DNA of 64,000 nucleotides from JAJYSO01 sp964579505 (GCA_964579505.1 CAZOGC010000013.1:1-64000); one strand, 5' to 3'; counted from the stretch's first letter, positions 43,972 to 53,115 are shown. The notes: a model not told the origin generated them from the letters alone. Program-made: numbers and translations.

Positions 43972-44007
43972 ACTATTTTGTTTTACGTATAAGAAAGTTT
44001 GTTTTTC

Positions 44008-45525
44008 TTATTGTGTTTCCTTTTTCAGGGCTTGGAAGGCGCGCCCAAAATTAAGTATTAAATCGCCGGCAACCAAAGCTTCTTCAGAAGAATCCTCTAC
44101 AGCTATATCTCCTGCTTTTCCATGTAAATAAACCCCTAACAATGCCGCTTCTTCAGGGGTGTACCCTTGCGCCATTAGTCCGGTGAGTAATCCGGCCAGT
44201 ACATCTCCGCTTCCGGCAGTGGCCATTCCGGGGTTTCCGGTGGAGTTGATATAGACTTGTTTTGAAGTAAAGATCATAGTAAAAGCTCCTTTCAGTATTA
44301 AAATAATCGCATATTTTTTTACAAAAGCGCTAGCCTTTCTTATTTTTTCTAAATCATTTTTCCATGGGCCAATTAACCGACTCAATTCCTTGGGGTGTGG
44401 TGTCAACAAAGAATTTTGAGGTACCAAGGATAGCCAATCAAGGTGCCGTGCCAGTATATTCAATCCATCGGCATCAATCACCATAGGAGCTTCGGTTTGC
44501 TGTAACAATGTTTTAAAAAAAGTGGCTGTATCGGGGTGTGTTCCGGCTCCTATACCAAAACAAACAGTAGTTGGTATGAACGTAGGTGCTTCAAAATCAC
44601 TTAAATGAGTGGTTTCCGGAGAGGTTAAAACCATAGCTTCGGGAGCAGTTGTTTGTAGGATAACATATCCGCAGGAGGGAATTAAACTCGTAACTTTTCC
44701 GGCCCCGGCGCGCAAAGCCGCTTGTGTAGCCAATACCACACTGCCCATTTTTCCATAGCTACCACCGACGACTAACCCATGACCAAAAGTACCTTTATGT
44801 GCAAAATGCGGTCTTTTTTTTGGTAAGGAAGCTATTTGGCCGATCTCAAGTTGTATAAAATTTGTTTTGAGTTGTTGAAGGTAATCGGCGTCTAAACCAA
44901 TATCAAGTACAGTTATTTTTCCTGCAAAAGCGGCAGTTTGCGGAAGAAAAAAAGTGAGTTTGGGACACTGAAATGTAAGCGTATACGTAGCTTTTAATAC
45001 TTCGCCACCTTCTAAAATTGAATGAGCCGGCAATCCGCTGGGCATATCTATAGCCCATACTAATGTTTGCTGAGTGTTGAGGTGAGCTACCAATTTGTTG
45101 ACCCATTGTGGCATAGATCGATTGAGTCCAATGCCAAAAATAGCATCTATTATAATCCAGTCGGTAGAAATTGTGGGGGATGCTGCTTGCTCATTTAATG
45201 TAATGATCTCTACTGCTTTTAATTTTTGTAAACGCATAAAATTGGCTGAAAAGTCTGCTGATGGCTTAACTCCATAGCGTACAATGAACACTTTAACAGT
45301 AGCATTATCCTCCGCTAGTTTTCGAGCAATTACTAACCCATCTCCCCCATTATTGCCTACGCCACAAAAAACAGCAAAAGCACTATTATCAATACGTTCT
45401 TTTTCTTTTATCTTTTGATAAGCCAACGATGCTGCTCGCTCCATTAATTGTAAAGAACTAATATGCTGTTTTTGAATAGTAATTTTATCAGCTTCGGCTA
45501 GTTGTCGGGGTGTATATATCTTCAT
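44008..45525 (-). CDS. nnr: Bifunctional NAD(P)H-hydrate epimerase / ADP-dependent dehydratase
   Basis: A 505-residue repair enzyme that rescues hydrated NAD(P)H. The N-terminal YjeF epimerase domain (residues 1-205) has MKIYTPRQLAEADKITI, FCGVGNNGGDGLVIARKL and WIIIDAIFGIGLNR. The C-terminal ribokinase-like dehydratase domain (about 220-500) has HKGTFGHGLVVGGSYGKMGS, the VIDADGLNIL motif, LTPHPKELSRLIG and NPGMATAGSGDVLAGLLTGLMAQG. Both domains look complete. It lies upstream of hutH in the same direction, a grouping with no evident metabolic reason. Confidence 0.95.
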   Translation of the reverse strand: MKIYTPRQLAEADKITIQKQHISSLQLMERAASLAYQKIKEKERIDNSAFAVFCGVGNNGGDGLVIARKLAEDNATVKVFIVRYGVKPSADFSANFMRLQKLKAVEIITLNEQAASPTISTDWIIIDAIFGIGLNRSMPQWVNKLVAHLNTQQTLVWAIDMPSGLPAHSILEGGEVLKATYTLTFQCPKLTFFLPQTAAFAGKITVLDIGLDADYLQQLKTNFIQLEIGQIASLPKKRPHFAHKGTFGHGLVVGGSYGKMGSVVLATQAALRAGAGKVTSLIPSCGYVILQTTAPEAMVLTSPETTHLSDFEAPTFIPTTVCFGIGAGTHPDTATFFKTLLQQTEAPMVIDADGLNILARHLDWLSLVPQNSLLTPHPKELSRLIGPWKNDLEKIRKASAFVKKYAIILILKGAFTMIFTSKQVYINSTGNPGMATAGSGDVLAGLLTGLMAQGYTPEEAALLGVYLHGKAGDIAVEDSSEEALVAGDLILNFGRAFQALKKETQ

Positions 45526-45654
45526 AAAGTACCTTTAAAAGCTCCCTAAAAGTAAACTATTATTAGTGATAAATTGAAAGGATGCGATATGAATTTTTAT
45601 TTTCTCTTTAAGTAGAATGCTCCTCTTCTAGCTAAATAAATAAAGACAAAAACT

Positions 45655-45662
45655 TATATTTG
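45655..45662 (+). promoter_or_regulatory. Promoter -7 element TATATTTG for gcvT
   Basis: A perfect TAnnTTTG match, 20 bases before the ATG at 45683. Confidence 0.6.
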
Positions 45663-45682
45663 CCCTAAAACTTTTATCTTTT

Positions 45683-46765
45683 ATGAAAACGACTGCACTT
45701 ACCCCTATTCATAAATCTCTAGGAGCTAAAATGGCTGAATTTGCCGGATATGAAATGCCTATCTCTTATGAAGGTGTAAACGTAGAACACCAGACAGTAC
45801 GCGAAAAACTCGGCGTTTTTGATGTATCGCATATGGGTGAGTTTACAATCTCAGGTCCCCATGCTTTAGAACTTATTCAAAAAGTTTCTTCTAACGATGC
45901 TTCAAAATTGGTTGATGGACAAGCACAATATTGCTGTATGCCGAATGAAACCGGAGGAATTGTAGATGATTTAATCGTGTACCGTATAGATGCAGAACAT
46001 TATTTAGTGGTACCGAATGCTGCCAATATTGAAAAAGATTTCAATTGGATTAATAAACATAACACCATGGGGGCTGAAGTAAAAAACGTGTCTGATGAAT
46101 ACGGACAGTTAGCTATTCAGGGTCCTAAAGCGGTTGAAGCAATGCAGAAATTGGCGTCAGTTGACTTAAGCGCCATTAAATTTTACCATTTTACGATAGG
46201 AGAATTTGCCGGAATAAAAGAAGTAATTATTTCCGGAACCGGGTATACCGGCAGCGGCGGATTAGAAATTTATTTTAAACCGAATGATGCTGAGCATATC
46301 TGGAAATCAGTTATGGAAGCAGGTAAAGAATACGGCATTAAGCCTATTGGTTTGGCAGCTAGAGACACGTTGCGTTTAGAAATGGGGTTTTGTTTGTACG
46401 GGAATGATATTGATGATACTACTTCTCCACTAGAAGCTAAATTGGGATGGATTACCAAATTTACCAAAGACTTTATAAATGCTGAAAATCTAAAAAAACA
46501 GAAGGAAGAAGGGGTTACCCGTAAACTCACTGCTTTTGAATTAACCGGAAAAGGAATTCCGCGTCACGGATATGAAATTGTAGATAGCGAAGGAAACAGT
46601 ATTGGTCATGTAACTTCCGGGACAAAATCACCATCAACCGGAAAAGCTATCGGTTTGGGGTATGTAAACATACCTCATCACAAACTGGGGTCAGAAATAT
46701 TTGTCCAAATTCGTAAAAAAACAATTCCGGCTCAAGTGGTAAAATTGCCTTTCTACAAAGGATAA
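45683..46765 (+). CDS. gcvT: Glycine cleavage system aminomethyltransferase (T protein)
   Basis: A 360-residue tetrahydrofolate-dependent enzyme that releases ammonia from the aminomethyl-lipoyl H protein. Conserved segments are KTTALTPIHKSLGAKMAEFAGYEMPISYEGVNVEHQTVREKLGVFDVSHMGEF and GGIVDDLIVYRI. Later ones are LAIQGPKA, GTGYTGSGGLEIYF, GLAARDTLRLEMGFCLYGNDIDD and GHVTSGTKSPSTGKAIGLGYV. It is complete and alone; other gcv genes are not adjacent. A strong hairpin follows. Confidence 0.97.
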   Translation: MKTTALTPIHKSLGAKMAEFAGYEMPISYEGVNVEHQTVREKLGVFDVSHMGEFTISGPHALELIQKVSSNDASKLVDGQAQYCCMPNETGGIVDDLIVYRIDAEHYLVVPNAANIEKDFNWINKHNTMGAEVKNVSDEYGQLAIQGPKAVEAMQKLASVDLSAIKFYHFTIGEFAGIKEVIISGTGYTGSGGLEIYFKPNDAEHIWKSVMEAGKEYGIKPIGLAARDTLRLEMGFCLYGNDIDDTTSPLEAKLGWITKFTKDFINAENLKKQKEEGVTRKLTAFELTGKGIPRHGYEIVDSEGNSIGHVTSGTKSPSTGKAIGLGYVNIPHHKLGSEIFVQIRKKTIPAQVVKLPFYKG

Positions 46766-46786
46766 ATTAACCATATTAGAATAATG

Positions 46787-46823
46787 AATAGCTGTCTCAT
46801 AACTTGTTTTTGAGACAGCTATT
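46787..46823 (+). terminator. Terminator hairpin after gcvT
   Basis: AATAGCTGTCTCA (46787-46799) pairs perfectly with TGAGACAGCTATT (46811-46823). The T-rich part is in the loop (TTGTTTT) rather than after the stem, so efficiency is uncertain. Confidence 0.6.
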
Positions 46824-46917
46824 ATGTTTATACTTTCTTAAAAAACATTATAAACCATCAAACTGCTTATAAGTTTTCTAAATTTTTAGGTAGTTTGCCA
46901 ACCAAAGAAAAGGCCGC

Positions 46918-47742
46918 ATGGCACAGATTCCAAAAATATTAATACTGGGTGGAAGTGGTTTTATTGGACAAGGAATATACCACGAACTCTCTCCTTTTTA
47001 TGAAGTACATGCCACGTATTATCGGACGAATGCGGCATGGGAGAAAAAACAAAATTTTCATCAATGGAATGTAGAGACTGAACCGCTGTCTATTTTGTTA
47101 GAAAACCTGAGGCCTACTATAATTATTTCGGCTTTACGCGGTGATTTTCAGGCACAAATAAGCGCTCATTTTGAAGCTATTGTGTATATAATGAAGCATT
47201 CCTGCCGATTGATTTTCTTGTCTTCTGCCAATGTTTTTGACGCTTTTACCAATTTTCCTTCTTACGAGTACGACAAAACACTTTCCACGAGCATATACGG
47301 TCGATTTAAGATAAAAATTGAGAATGCATTATTGCGTTTGCCTAATGAAAAATACCTCATTGCTCGACTCCCCATGGTTTTTGGGGTGAATTCTCATCGT
47401 ATTGAAGAACTAAAAACTTTTTATAAGGTTGATGACCCTATTGAAATATTTCCGAATGTAATTATCAACGCAACGACGCTTAATAGCGTTACGCGCCAAC
47501 TACATTATTTGCTAAACCAAAAAGCAAATGGAGTATGGCATTTAGGTAGCACTGATTTGATTCATCATGGAGATTTGATTTTAGCTATTTGTGAAAAATT
47601 AAACCTTGACAGACCACGAATTACGCAAGTTTACGAATCTAATGATGATCGGTATTTGGCTATTTTGCCCGAAACCAACCTGTTGCCTGAATACCTAAAC
47701 ATTACTACAGAAGAAGTAATAGAGGATTCTGTAATACTGTAG
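46918..47742 (+). CDS. NAD(P)-dependent nucleotide-sugar reductase/epimerase-like protein (RmlD-like)
   Basis: A 274-residue extended SDR. The nucleotide-binding motif is ILILGGSGFIGQGIYHELS. The Ser in FLSSANVFDAF and the pair YDKTLSTSIYGRFKIKIEN (Tyr-x-x-x-Lys region YGRFK) follow, with GVWHLGSTDLIHHGDL near the end, as in dTDP-4-dehydrorhamnose reductases. No rhamnose or polysaccharide genes are adjacent, so the substrate is unresolved. The downstream hairpin at 47785 serves the convergent thiolase gene. Confidence 0.8.
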   Translation: MAQIPKILILGGSGFIGQGIYHELSPFYEVHATYYRTNAAWEKKQNFHQWNVETEPLSILLENLRPTIIISALRGDFQAQISAHFEAIVYIMKHSCRLIFLSSANVFDAFTNFPSYEYDKTLSTSIYGRFKIKIENALLRLPNEKYLIARLPMVFGVNSHRIEELKTFYKVDDPIEIFPNVIINATTLNSVTRQLHYLLNQKANGVWHLGSTDLIHHGDLILAICEKLNLDRPRITQVYESNDDRYLAILPETNLLPEYLNITTEEVIEDSVIL

Positions 47743-47778
47743 CCTATAAACTATGTGTTAGTGTAGCTGCGTCGCAAT

Positions 47779-47808
47779 TAAAAAAGGCGATAAATGTGAT
47801 TATCGCCT
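47779..47808 (-). terminator. Intrinsic terminator of the thiolase gene
   Basis: On the minus strand AGGCGATA (47808-47801) pairs with TATCGCCT (47792-47785) and is followed by TTTTTAATT. The plus strand lacks a T run here, so it serves the minus-strand gene. Confidence 0.7.
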
Positions 47809-47918
47809 ATTAACGTTGACGTCATAAGAACATAAGACAAGATCAGAGAAGCCAAAATATTGACTGTATCATCACCTTATTCTACTTGATGACTTTGGAG
47901 TATAAAAAGTAAAAAAAA

Positions 47919-49127
47919 CTAGCTTACGTTTTCAATAATACCGGCGTAGCCCTGCCCTACTCCAACACACATAGTTATCAAAGCATATTTTTTACCGGTA
48001 AGTTGCAATTCTAATGCTGCAGAATAGCAAATACGAGTGCCGGTAACACCCAACGGATGACCGATAGCTATGGCTCCACCATTAGGGTTAATGCGCAAAT
48101 CGTCGTCTTTTAATCCCCAGGCACGTATGCAGGCCAAACTTTGCGAAGCAAAGGCCTCATTAAGTTCAATAATATCCATGTCATCCATGGTTAATCCTGC
48201 TTTTTTTAATGCTTTGTTAGAAGCTTCTACCGGACCTATGCCCATAATACGCGGTTCTACTCCAACTACAGCAGAGCTAACAAACCGAGCGATGGGTTTT
48301 AAGTCGTATTTCTTTACCGCGTTGTCTGAGGCTATAATCGTAGCGGCCGCTCCGTCGTTGAGTCCTGATGAGTTACCGGCAGTTACAGTTCCGTCTTTCT
48401 TACGAAAGGCCGGCCGGAGTTTAGCAAGTATTTCTGGCGTAGTGTTGGGTTTTATAAATTCGTCATTGGTAACTACTAGCGGGTCTTGCTTGCGCCGAGG
48501 AATGCTTACCGGCATAATTTCTTTTGCCAAACGCCCGTTTTTTTGCGCCTGACTGGCTTTCATCTGACTCCAATAAGCAAAAGCGTCTTGATCTTCACGA
48601 GAAATATGGTATTTATCAACTAAATTTTCGGCGGTAAATCCCATTCCGTCAGTACCGTACATTTCTTCCATTTTTGGGTTTACAAATCGCCATCCAAAAC
48701 TGGTATCATACATTTTGGCATCTGATCCGTAGGCCTGTGAAGGTTTGGAAACAGCATAGGGACCACGGGTCATGCTTTCTACTCCTCCAGCGATAAATAA
48801 ATCACCGTCACCGGCTTTTATAGCGCGGTTAGCGTGCACAATGGCAGAAAAACCGCTGCTGCATAAACGATTAACTGTCTCTCCCGGAACGGTATAAGGC
48901 AAGCCGGCCAAAAGTGCTGCCATGCGTGCTACATTGCGGTTATCTTCTCCTGCTTGGTTAGCACAACCTAAAATAACATCATCATAGGCGTCTTTGGGTA
49001 TAGTAGGATTTCGTTTTACAATTTCGGCAATTACCATAGCCGCCAAATCATCAGTACGTACCGGAGACAGAGCACCTTTAAATTTTCCGATTGGCGTTCT
49101 AATTCCGTCTATAATATAGGTATTCAT
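47919..49127 (-). CDS. paaJ: Acetyl-CoA acyltransferase, 3-oxoadipyl-CoA thiolase type (PaaJ/PcaF)
   Basis: A 402-residue thiolase. The N-terminus (DGIRTPIGKFKGALSPVRTDDLAA) and the active-site Cys region (GCANQAGEDNRNVARMAALLAGLP and VNRLCSSGFSAI) match thiolases that cleave 3-oxoadipyl-CoA. The catalytic His and second Cys lie in NPNGGAIAIGHPLGVTG and ALITMCVGVGQG. This is the last step of phenylacetate breakdown, giving acetyl-CoA and succinyl-CoA. It follows paaI on the minus strand, 20 kb from the main paa operon. Use in the beta-ketoadipate pathway (PcaF) is an equally valid reading. Confidence 0.9.
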   Translation of the reverse strand: MNTYIIDGIRTPIGKFKGALSPVRTDDLAAMVIAEIVKRNPTIPKDAYDDVILGCANQAGEDNRNVARMAALLAGLPYTVPGETVNRLCSSGFSAIVHANRAIKAGDGDLFIAGGVESMTRGPYAVSKPSQAYGSDAKMYDTSFGWRFVNPKMEEMYGTDGMGFTAENLVDKYHISREDQDAFAYWSQMKASQAQKNGRLAKEIMPVSIPRRKQDPLVVTNDEFIKPNTTPEILAKLRPAFRKKDGTVTAGNSSGLNDGAAATIIASDNAVKKYDLKPIARFVSSAVVGVEPRIMGIGPVEASNKALKKAGLTMDDMDIIELNEAFASQSLACIRAWGLKDDDLRINPNGGAIAIGHPLGVTGTRICYSAALELQLTGKKYALITMCVGVGQGYAGIIENVS

Positions 49128-49185
49128 AATATTTGTATATCAGATTATTGATTTTTAATAGTGTTCAAGTTTAATTTTGGTTTTA

Positions 49186-49611
49186 TTACCGTTCCCATTC
49201 TACACTGGTGCGGTACACCACTCCCTTAAATAGCGCCACTAATGTGTCGGCTTTTCTAACACGCACGATATAAAAGCCTAATTTGTTTTTTACGCTTTCA
49301 ACTTCTGCTTCAGCTGTAATTTTATCACCTGCTTCTAATGCTTCAATATGGTTGATAGATGCTTCTATAGAAACGGCTTTCACTCCACGGGTATTACTGG
49401 CAAAAGCAAAAGCTGAATCTGCAAAAGAAAAAGTAATGCCTCCTTGTGCCTTTTTCATACCATTAAGCATTTCTTCTCTAATGGTCATTTTTAGTAGGCA
49501 ATAATCTAGCTTTGTCGATACGATTTTTACCCCTAACCATTGGCTAAATGCATCATTAGTGAGCATCTTTTCAGCAATTTCTTGAGGGGTTAAGGAAAGT
49601 TTATTGGGCAT
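49186..49611 (-). CDS. paaI: Hydroxyphenylacetyl-CoA thioesterase PaaI
   Basis: A 141-residue hotdog thioesterase. The signature AQGGITFSFADSAFAFASNT contains the catalytic Asp and is typical of PaaI, followed by AVSIEASINHIEALEAGDKITAEAEV. PaaI removes CoA from stalled ring-hydroxylated intermediates of the phenylacetate pathway, preventing CoA depletion. It sits 24 bases after the helicase gene and 58 before the thiolase gene, all on the minus strand, so it may be transcribed from the helicase promoter. No copy of the paaE operator was seen upstream. Confidence 0.93.
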   Translation of the reverse strand: MPNKLSLTPQEIAEKMLTNDAFSQWLGVKIVSTKLDYCLLKMTIREEMLNGMKKAQGGITFSFADSAFAFASNTRGVKAVSIEASINHIEALEAGDKITAEAEVESVKNKLGFYIVRVRKADTLVALFKGVVYRTSVEWER

Positions 49612-49635
49612 TATAATTCAAGTTTTATATAACGT

Positions 49636-51060
49636 CTAAGATACAAAAAAGTCATCTTTAAAACCTATAAGATATAGCTTTTCTCTAGCCCGGGTACAAG
49701 CCGTATATAACCAACGTAAGTACTCTTTTGTAATTCCTTCCGGCAGATAGGGTTGCTCAACAAAAACAGTGTGCCATTGCCCCCCTTGTGATTTATGGCA
49801 GGTCATAGCATAACTAAACTTGACTTGTAGGGCGTTAAAATAGCGGTTGTTTTTAACTTTTAGGTACTTCTTGTATTTCGATTTTTCATCAACATAGTCT
49901 TTCATTACCTCTTGATACAAACGGTTAGCGTCTTCATAAGGTAAAGATGGAGCGTTAATAGCGAGGGTATCTAGCATAATAACCGTTTCAAAAGGCTTCA
50001 TTTTAGGATAATCTACCATCTGCACTTTTACATGGGCAAACCGAAATCCATAGAGTTCTTTTAGGGTAAAAATTTCTAAAATTTCTACAATGTCTCCGTT
50101 GGCAATAAACCCGGCTTCACTCTGTGGCTTTATCCAAAAATAATTGTTTTTGACTACCATTAAATAATCGCCAGCGGCAATCTCATCTTCTCTAAACAAG
50201 ATACGCGATCTGATTTGCTGATTGTACAAATTAGCACGTTTATTAGACCGAACCACTAAAGCCGTTTCTTCGTGCCCTTGTTGCGTGTAGGCCTCATTTA
50301 GTGCATCCATAATTTCATCGCCGTCTATCAAACGAATCAGGTCTTTGCCCACGTGGTTATCAAATTGAAAAGCATCATAAAATCCATCTTTTATGTATTT
50401 GCGAAGCTCGGTAGCATTCTCTAAAATTCCACTTTCTTGTTGCTGGCGCACTACTTCCGTCAGCTCTATTTGTTCTATTTCTTTTTGGTATTTTAGTTGA
50501 AGTTGATCGGCATTTAGCGCCGGACTTAATTCCATATTTACCGGCGGTAATTGAGCGGTGTCTCCTATAAGAATGAGTTGACAGTTTCTACCTGAATAAA
50601 CATAGCTAATTAAATCATCTAACAAAGAACCGGAATCTGAAAACTTGCTTTTCCCGTCATAATCAGCAATCATAGAGGCTTCATCTATAATAAACAAGGT
50701 GTTTTTATGCTTGTTTTTTTGTAAGGTAAATTGAATTTTTACTCCTGATTTTTTAGGGTGATATATTTTTCGGTGAATGGTATAAGCTTGGTACCCGGAA
50801 TAATTTGTCATTACCTTTGCCGCTCTTCCGGTGGGCGCAGCCAAAACAGCACTCTTTTTTATTTTCCACAAGTTTTTGGTCAGAGTGCCTACAATACTTG
50901 TTTTTCCGGTACCGGCGTAGCCTTTTAGGACAAAGATTTTGTCGGTAGAATCAGTTATAATAAACCGGGCAAGTTTTTGTAGGGCAATATCTTGCTGTTG
51001 GGTGACCGTAAAAGGAAAATCGTGCAGTAATTGCTGATAAAATTCGTGTACAGTTGTCAT
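49636..51060 (-). CDS. ATP-dependent RecD-like (Pif1-type) DNA helicase
   Basis: A 474-residue superfamily 1 helicase. Walker A is VLKGYAGTGKTSIVGTL, motif Ib/II includes AAPTGRAAKVM and LFIIDEASMI, motif III is LILIGDTAQLPPV, and the C-terminal UvrD_C2-like motifs are FSYAMTCHKSQGGQW and YTACTRAREKLYLIG. It lacks the large N-terminal region of RecD2 and stands alone without recBC. The ATG at 51060 is preferred over a TTG six codons upstream. It precedes paaI and the thiolase on the same strand. Confidence 0.9.
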   Translation of the reverse strand: MTTVHEFYQQLLHDFPFTVTQQQDIALQKLARFIITDSTDKIFVLKGYAGTGKTSIVGTLTKNLWKIKKSAVLAAPTGRAAKVMTNYSGYQAYTIHRKIYHPKKSGVKIQFTLQKNKHKNTLFIIDEASMIADYDGKSKFSDSGSLLDDLISYVYSGRNCQLILIGDTAQLPPVNMELSPALNADQLQLKYQKEIEQIELTEVVRQQQESGILENATELRKYIKDGFYDAFQFDNHVGKDLIRLIDGDEIMDALNEAYTQQGHEETALVVRSNKRANLYNQQIRSRILFREDEIAAGDYLMVVKNNYFWIKPQSEAGFIANGDIVEILEIFTLKELYGFRFAHVKVQMVDYPKMKPFETVIMLDTLAINAPSLPYEDANRLYQEVMKDYVDEKSKYKKYLKVKNNRYFNALQVKFSYAMTCHKSQGGQWHTVFVEQPYLPEGITKEYLRWLYTACTRAREKLYLIGFKDDFFVS

Positions 51061-51085
51061 AAACCGGAGAGCCTTCAAAAGAGAC

Positions 51086-51093
51086 CAAAGATA
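51086..51093 (-). promoter_or_regulatory. Promoter -7 element TATCTTTG for the helicase (and perhaps paaI-paaJ)
   Basis: A perfect TAnnTTTG match on the minus strand, 25 bases before the ATG at 51060. Confidence 0.55.
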
Positions 51094-51138
51094 CGTAGCC
51101 TATTTTATCTTCGGGGCTTTTGTGAATAAAAAAAATTG

Positions 51139-51146
51139 TAGTTTTG
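51139..51146 (+). promoter_or_regulatory. Promoter -7 element TAGTTTTG for DUF3822-rsmD
   Basis: TAGTTTTG matches TAnnTTTG and lies 43 bases before the ATG at 51190, in the short region shared with the divergent helicase promoter. Confidence 0.45.
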
Positions 51147-51189
51147 TCGGTGTTTCCTACAAATAAGGGCACAAAAATGCATTACCGTT

Positions 51190-52026
51190 ATGGCAGATAC
51201 TTCACCACATCATTCCTCTAAAACACTAACACTCTTGGTGGCTAGAGATGGCCTTAATTTTTGTGTTTCAACAGAAGAGAAAGTTTTGCATTTTTATGAA
51301 AAAACGTTTGCTGATCCCCAGCGCCCGGAAGATTTGTACAAAGAAATTAAATTGTATTTTTCACATACACTAAACCAAAATTTACTGGCCGCTATAGCGC
51401 AGGTACGCGTTTTTTATGCCAATGCGTTGTACACCTTGGTGCCGCAACCGTATTTTAATGAAGACAAGTTGAGTGATTATTTAAAATACAACGTAAAATT
51501 ATTGCCCACAGACGAGCTTGCATTTGATGAATTGCCTAATTTAAATGCCAATCTGGTATATGTACCTTATACCAATATCAACAATTATTTGTTTGATCAG
51601 TTTGGTGAGTTTACCTATCAGCACGCTGTATATGTTTTTTTGAAACACACACTTAAATGTAAAAGTGATACTACAAATAGCACAACACAAGTATTTGTAA
51701 ACGTGTATAATACGCATTTTGATACGTGTGTCTTTCAGAATGATAAATTACTCTTGTGTAATAGCTATAACTATTTTTCTGCTGAAGATTTTGTGTATTA
51801 TTTATTGTTTGTTTTTGAGCAGCTAAAATTAGATGCCGAAAAACTAGAGCTACAGTTGTTTGGGGCTATTACAGAAGACATGAAAACCTACAAGTTATTG
51901 TATAAATATGTGCGAAATATCTCTTTTGCTACTAAAGAATATACTTATAAGATAGAAGATGCAGAGTTAAAGAAAGCACCTATACACCAGTATCAACTTT
52001 TATTAAACGCCATGGTATGCGCATAG
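51190..52026 (+). CDS. DUF3822 family protein
   Basis: A 278-residue protein typical of the Bacteroidota family DUF3822, which has an actin/ASKHA-like fold and usually precedes rsmD. Visible features are KTLTLLVARDGLNFCV, EKVLHFYEKTFADPQRPEDLYKEI, YANALYTLVPQPYFNEDKLSDYLKYNVKL, and VFVNVYNTHFDTCVFQNDKLLLCNSYNYFSAEDFVYYLLFVFEQLKLD. The function is unknown. The stop overlaps the rsmD start by ten bases, so the two are translationally coupled. Confidence 0.9.
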   Translation: MADTSPHHSSKTLTLLVARDGLNFCVSTEEKVLHFYEKTFADPQRPEDLYKEIKLYFSHTLNQNLLAAIAQVRVFYANALYTLVPQPYFNEDKLSDYLKYNVKLLPTDELAFDELPNLNANLVYVPYTNINNYLFDQFGEFTYQHAVYVFLKHTLKCKSDTTNSTTQVFVNVYNTHFDTCVFQNDKLLLCNSYNYFSAEDFVYYLLFVFEQLKLDAEKLELQLFGAITEDMKTYKLLYKYVRNISFATKEYTYKIEDAELKKAPIHQYQLLLNAMVCA

Positions 52027-52556
52027 TTTCAGGGAAATATCGAGGCAAACGAATTATAGCGCCTAAAAAACTGCCGGTTCGCCCAACTACCGACCAAGCA
52101 AAAGAAGCCTTGTTTGATATTTTGTGGAACCGGATAGACTTTGAAGAAATTTCTGTACTCGATTTATTTTCAGGAACGGGTAACATTGCCTATGAGTTTG
52201 CCTCAAGAGGAACTACAGATATTACGGCTGTGGATCAGTTTTATGGCTGTGTAAAATTTATCAAGAAGACGGCAGCTGCGTTAGGAGCCGATATTACCCC
52301 CATAAAACGTGATGTGTATACGTTTTTAACACAATCTTCTAGAGCGTATGACATTGTCTTTGCCGACCCACCTTACCAATTTTCAGATGAAGAGTTTGCT
52401 AAGATTGTACAACTTGTTTTTGAGCATAAACATGTCTCATCTACTGGTATGCTCATTATAGAACATTCTAAACACACTGATTTATCGACTCTTATACAGT
52501 TTACAGAAAGCCGCCGTTACGGAGGATCCATTTTTTCATTTTTTACTTATCAGTAA
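52017..52556 (+). CDS. rsmD: 16S rRNA (guanine(966)-N(2))-methyltransferase RsmD
   Basis: A 179-residue SAM-dependent methyltransferase acting on the 30S subunit. MRIVSGKYRGKRI and RPTTDQAKEALFDIL mark the family. The SAM site is VLDLFSGTGNIAYEFASRG, and the catalytic motif is IVFADPPYQF. The ATG overlaps the end of the DUF3822 gene. Length and motif order are normal. Confidence 0.95.
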   Translation: MRIVSGKYRGKRIIAPKKLPVRPTTDQAKEALFDILWNRIDFEEISVLDLFSGTGNIAYEFASRGTTDITAVDQFYGCVKFIKKTAAALGADITPIKRDVYTFLTQSSRAYDIVFADPPYQFSDEEFAKIVQLVFEHKHVSSTGMLIIEHSKHTDLSTLIQFTESRRYGGSIFSFFTYQ

Positions 52557-52658
52557 TCTTTACCGAGGGTTATTCTGCCTTATATTTCCGCATATTTAAA
52601 AGTGTTTTTCTTTTGTAATAGATTTGTTCGGTTTACACTCTCTTTTTTTAAAAAAGTG

Positions 52659-52666
52659 TATTTTTG
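52659..52666 (+). promoter_or_regulatory. Promoter -7 element TATTTTTG for the PH-like gene
   Basis: A perfect TAnnTTTG match, five bases before the ATG at 52672. It lies inside an in-frame TTG-initiated extension, which is therefore unlikely to be translated. Confidence 0.5.
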
Positions 52667-52671
52667 GCCGT

Positions 52672-53100
52672 ATGGATATAAAAGTTTACAGAGTTGGCGT
52701 AAAAAAATGGTTGTTTATATTTTTAGTACTCCTTTTAATTTGGCCTCTTATTATTGTAATAACGCGCGGTATTAACTATGTGCCAAAGATAGCCTTTGTA
52801 TTAAATATTCTTATCTTGGCAGTAATGCTTTATTCAGCTTTAACTACTAAGTTTATTATACATGATGGGGTATTAAACGTCAAAAAAAGTTTGTTTACCA
52901 ATCTTAAAATTCCGGTAGAAAAGATTAAAAAGATAAGCCAATACAAACAGCTTTTTAGCCTATCGGCCTCTCCTATTCAGCTAGAAATTGTGTATAACAC
53001 ATTCGATGTTATCATCATAAAACCACAAAATCCCCAAGATTTTATTAAGCACCTACAGTCCATTAATTCAAAAATTGAAATAGAATCTGTAAAAAAGTAA
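52672..53100 (+). CDS. Small membrane protein with bacterial PH-like domain
   Basis: A 142-residue protein. Two hydrophobic helices (WLFIFLVLLLIWPLIIVITRG and IAFVLNILILAVMLYSAL) are followed by a beta-rich domain of about 80 residues (TKFIIHDGVLNVKKSLFTNLKIPVEKIKKISQYKQLFSLSASPIQLEIVYNTFDVIIIKPQNPQDFIKHLQ). That arrangement resembles bPH-type domains. The function is unknown. The TTG at 52624 is rejected because the promoter lies between it and the ATG. Confidence 0.7.
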   Translation: MDIKVYRVGVKKWLFIFLVLLLIWPLIIVITRGINYVPKIAFVLNILILAVMLYSALTTKFIIHDGVLNVKKSLFTNLKIPVEKIKKISQYKQLFSLSASPIQLEIVYNTFDVIIIKPQNPQDFIKHLQSINSKIEIESVKK

Positions 53101-53115
53101 CCTACTCGGCCTTTT

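Noticed and set aside
48070..48552. A 160-residue plus-strand frame inside the thiolase gene
   Set aside because: It lies wholly opposite highly conserved thiolase codons, with no promoter and no recognisable domain.
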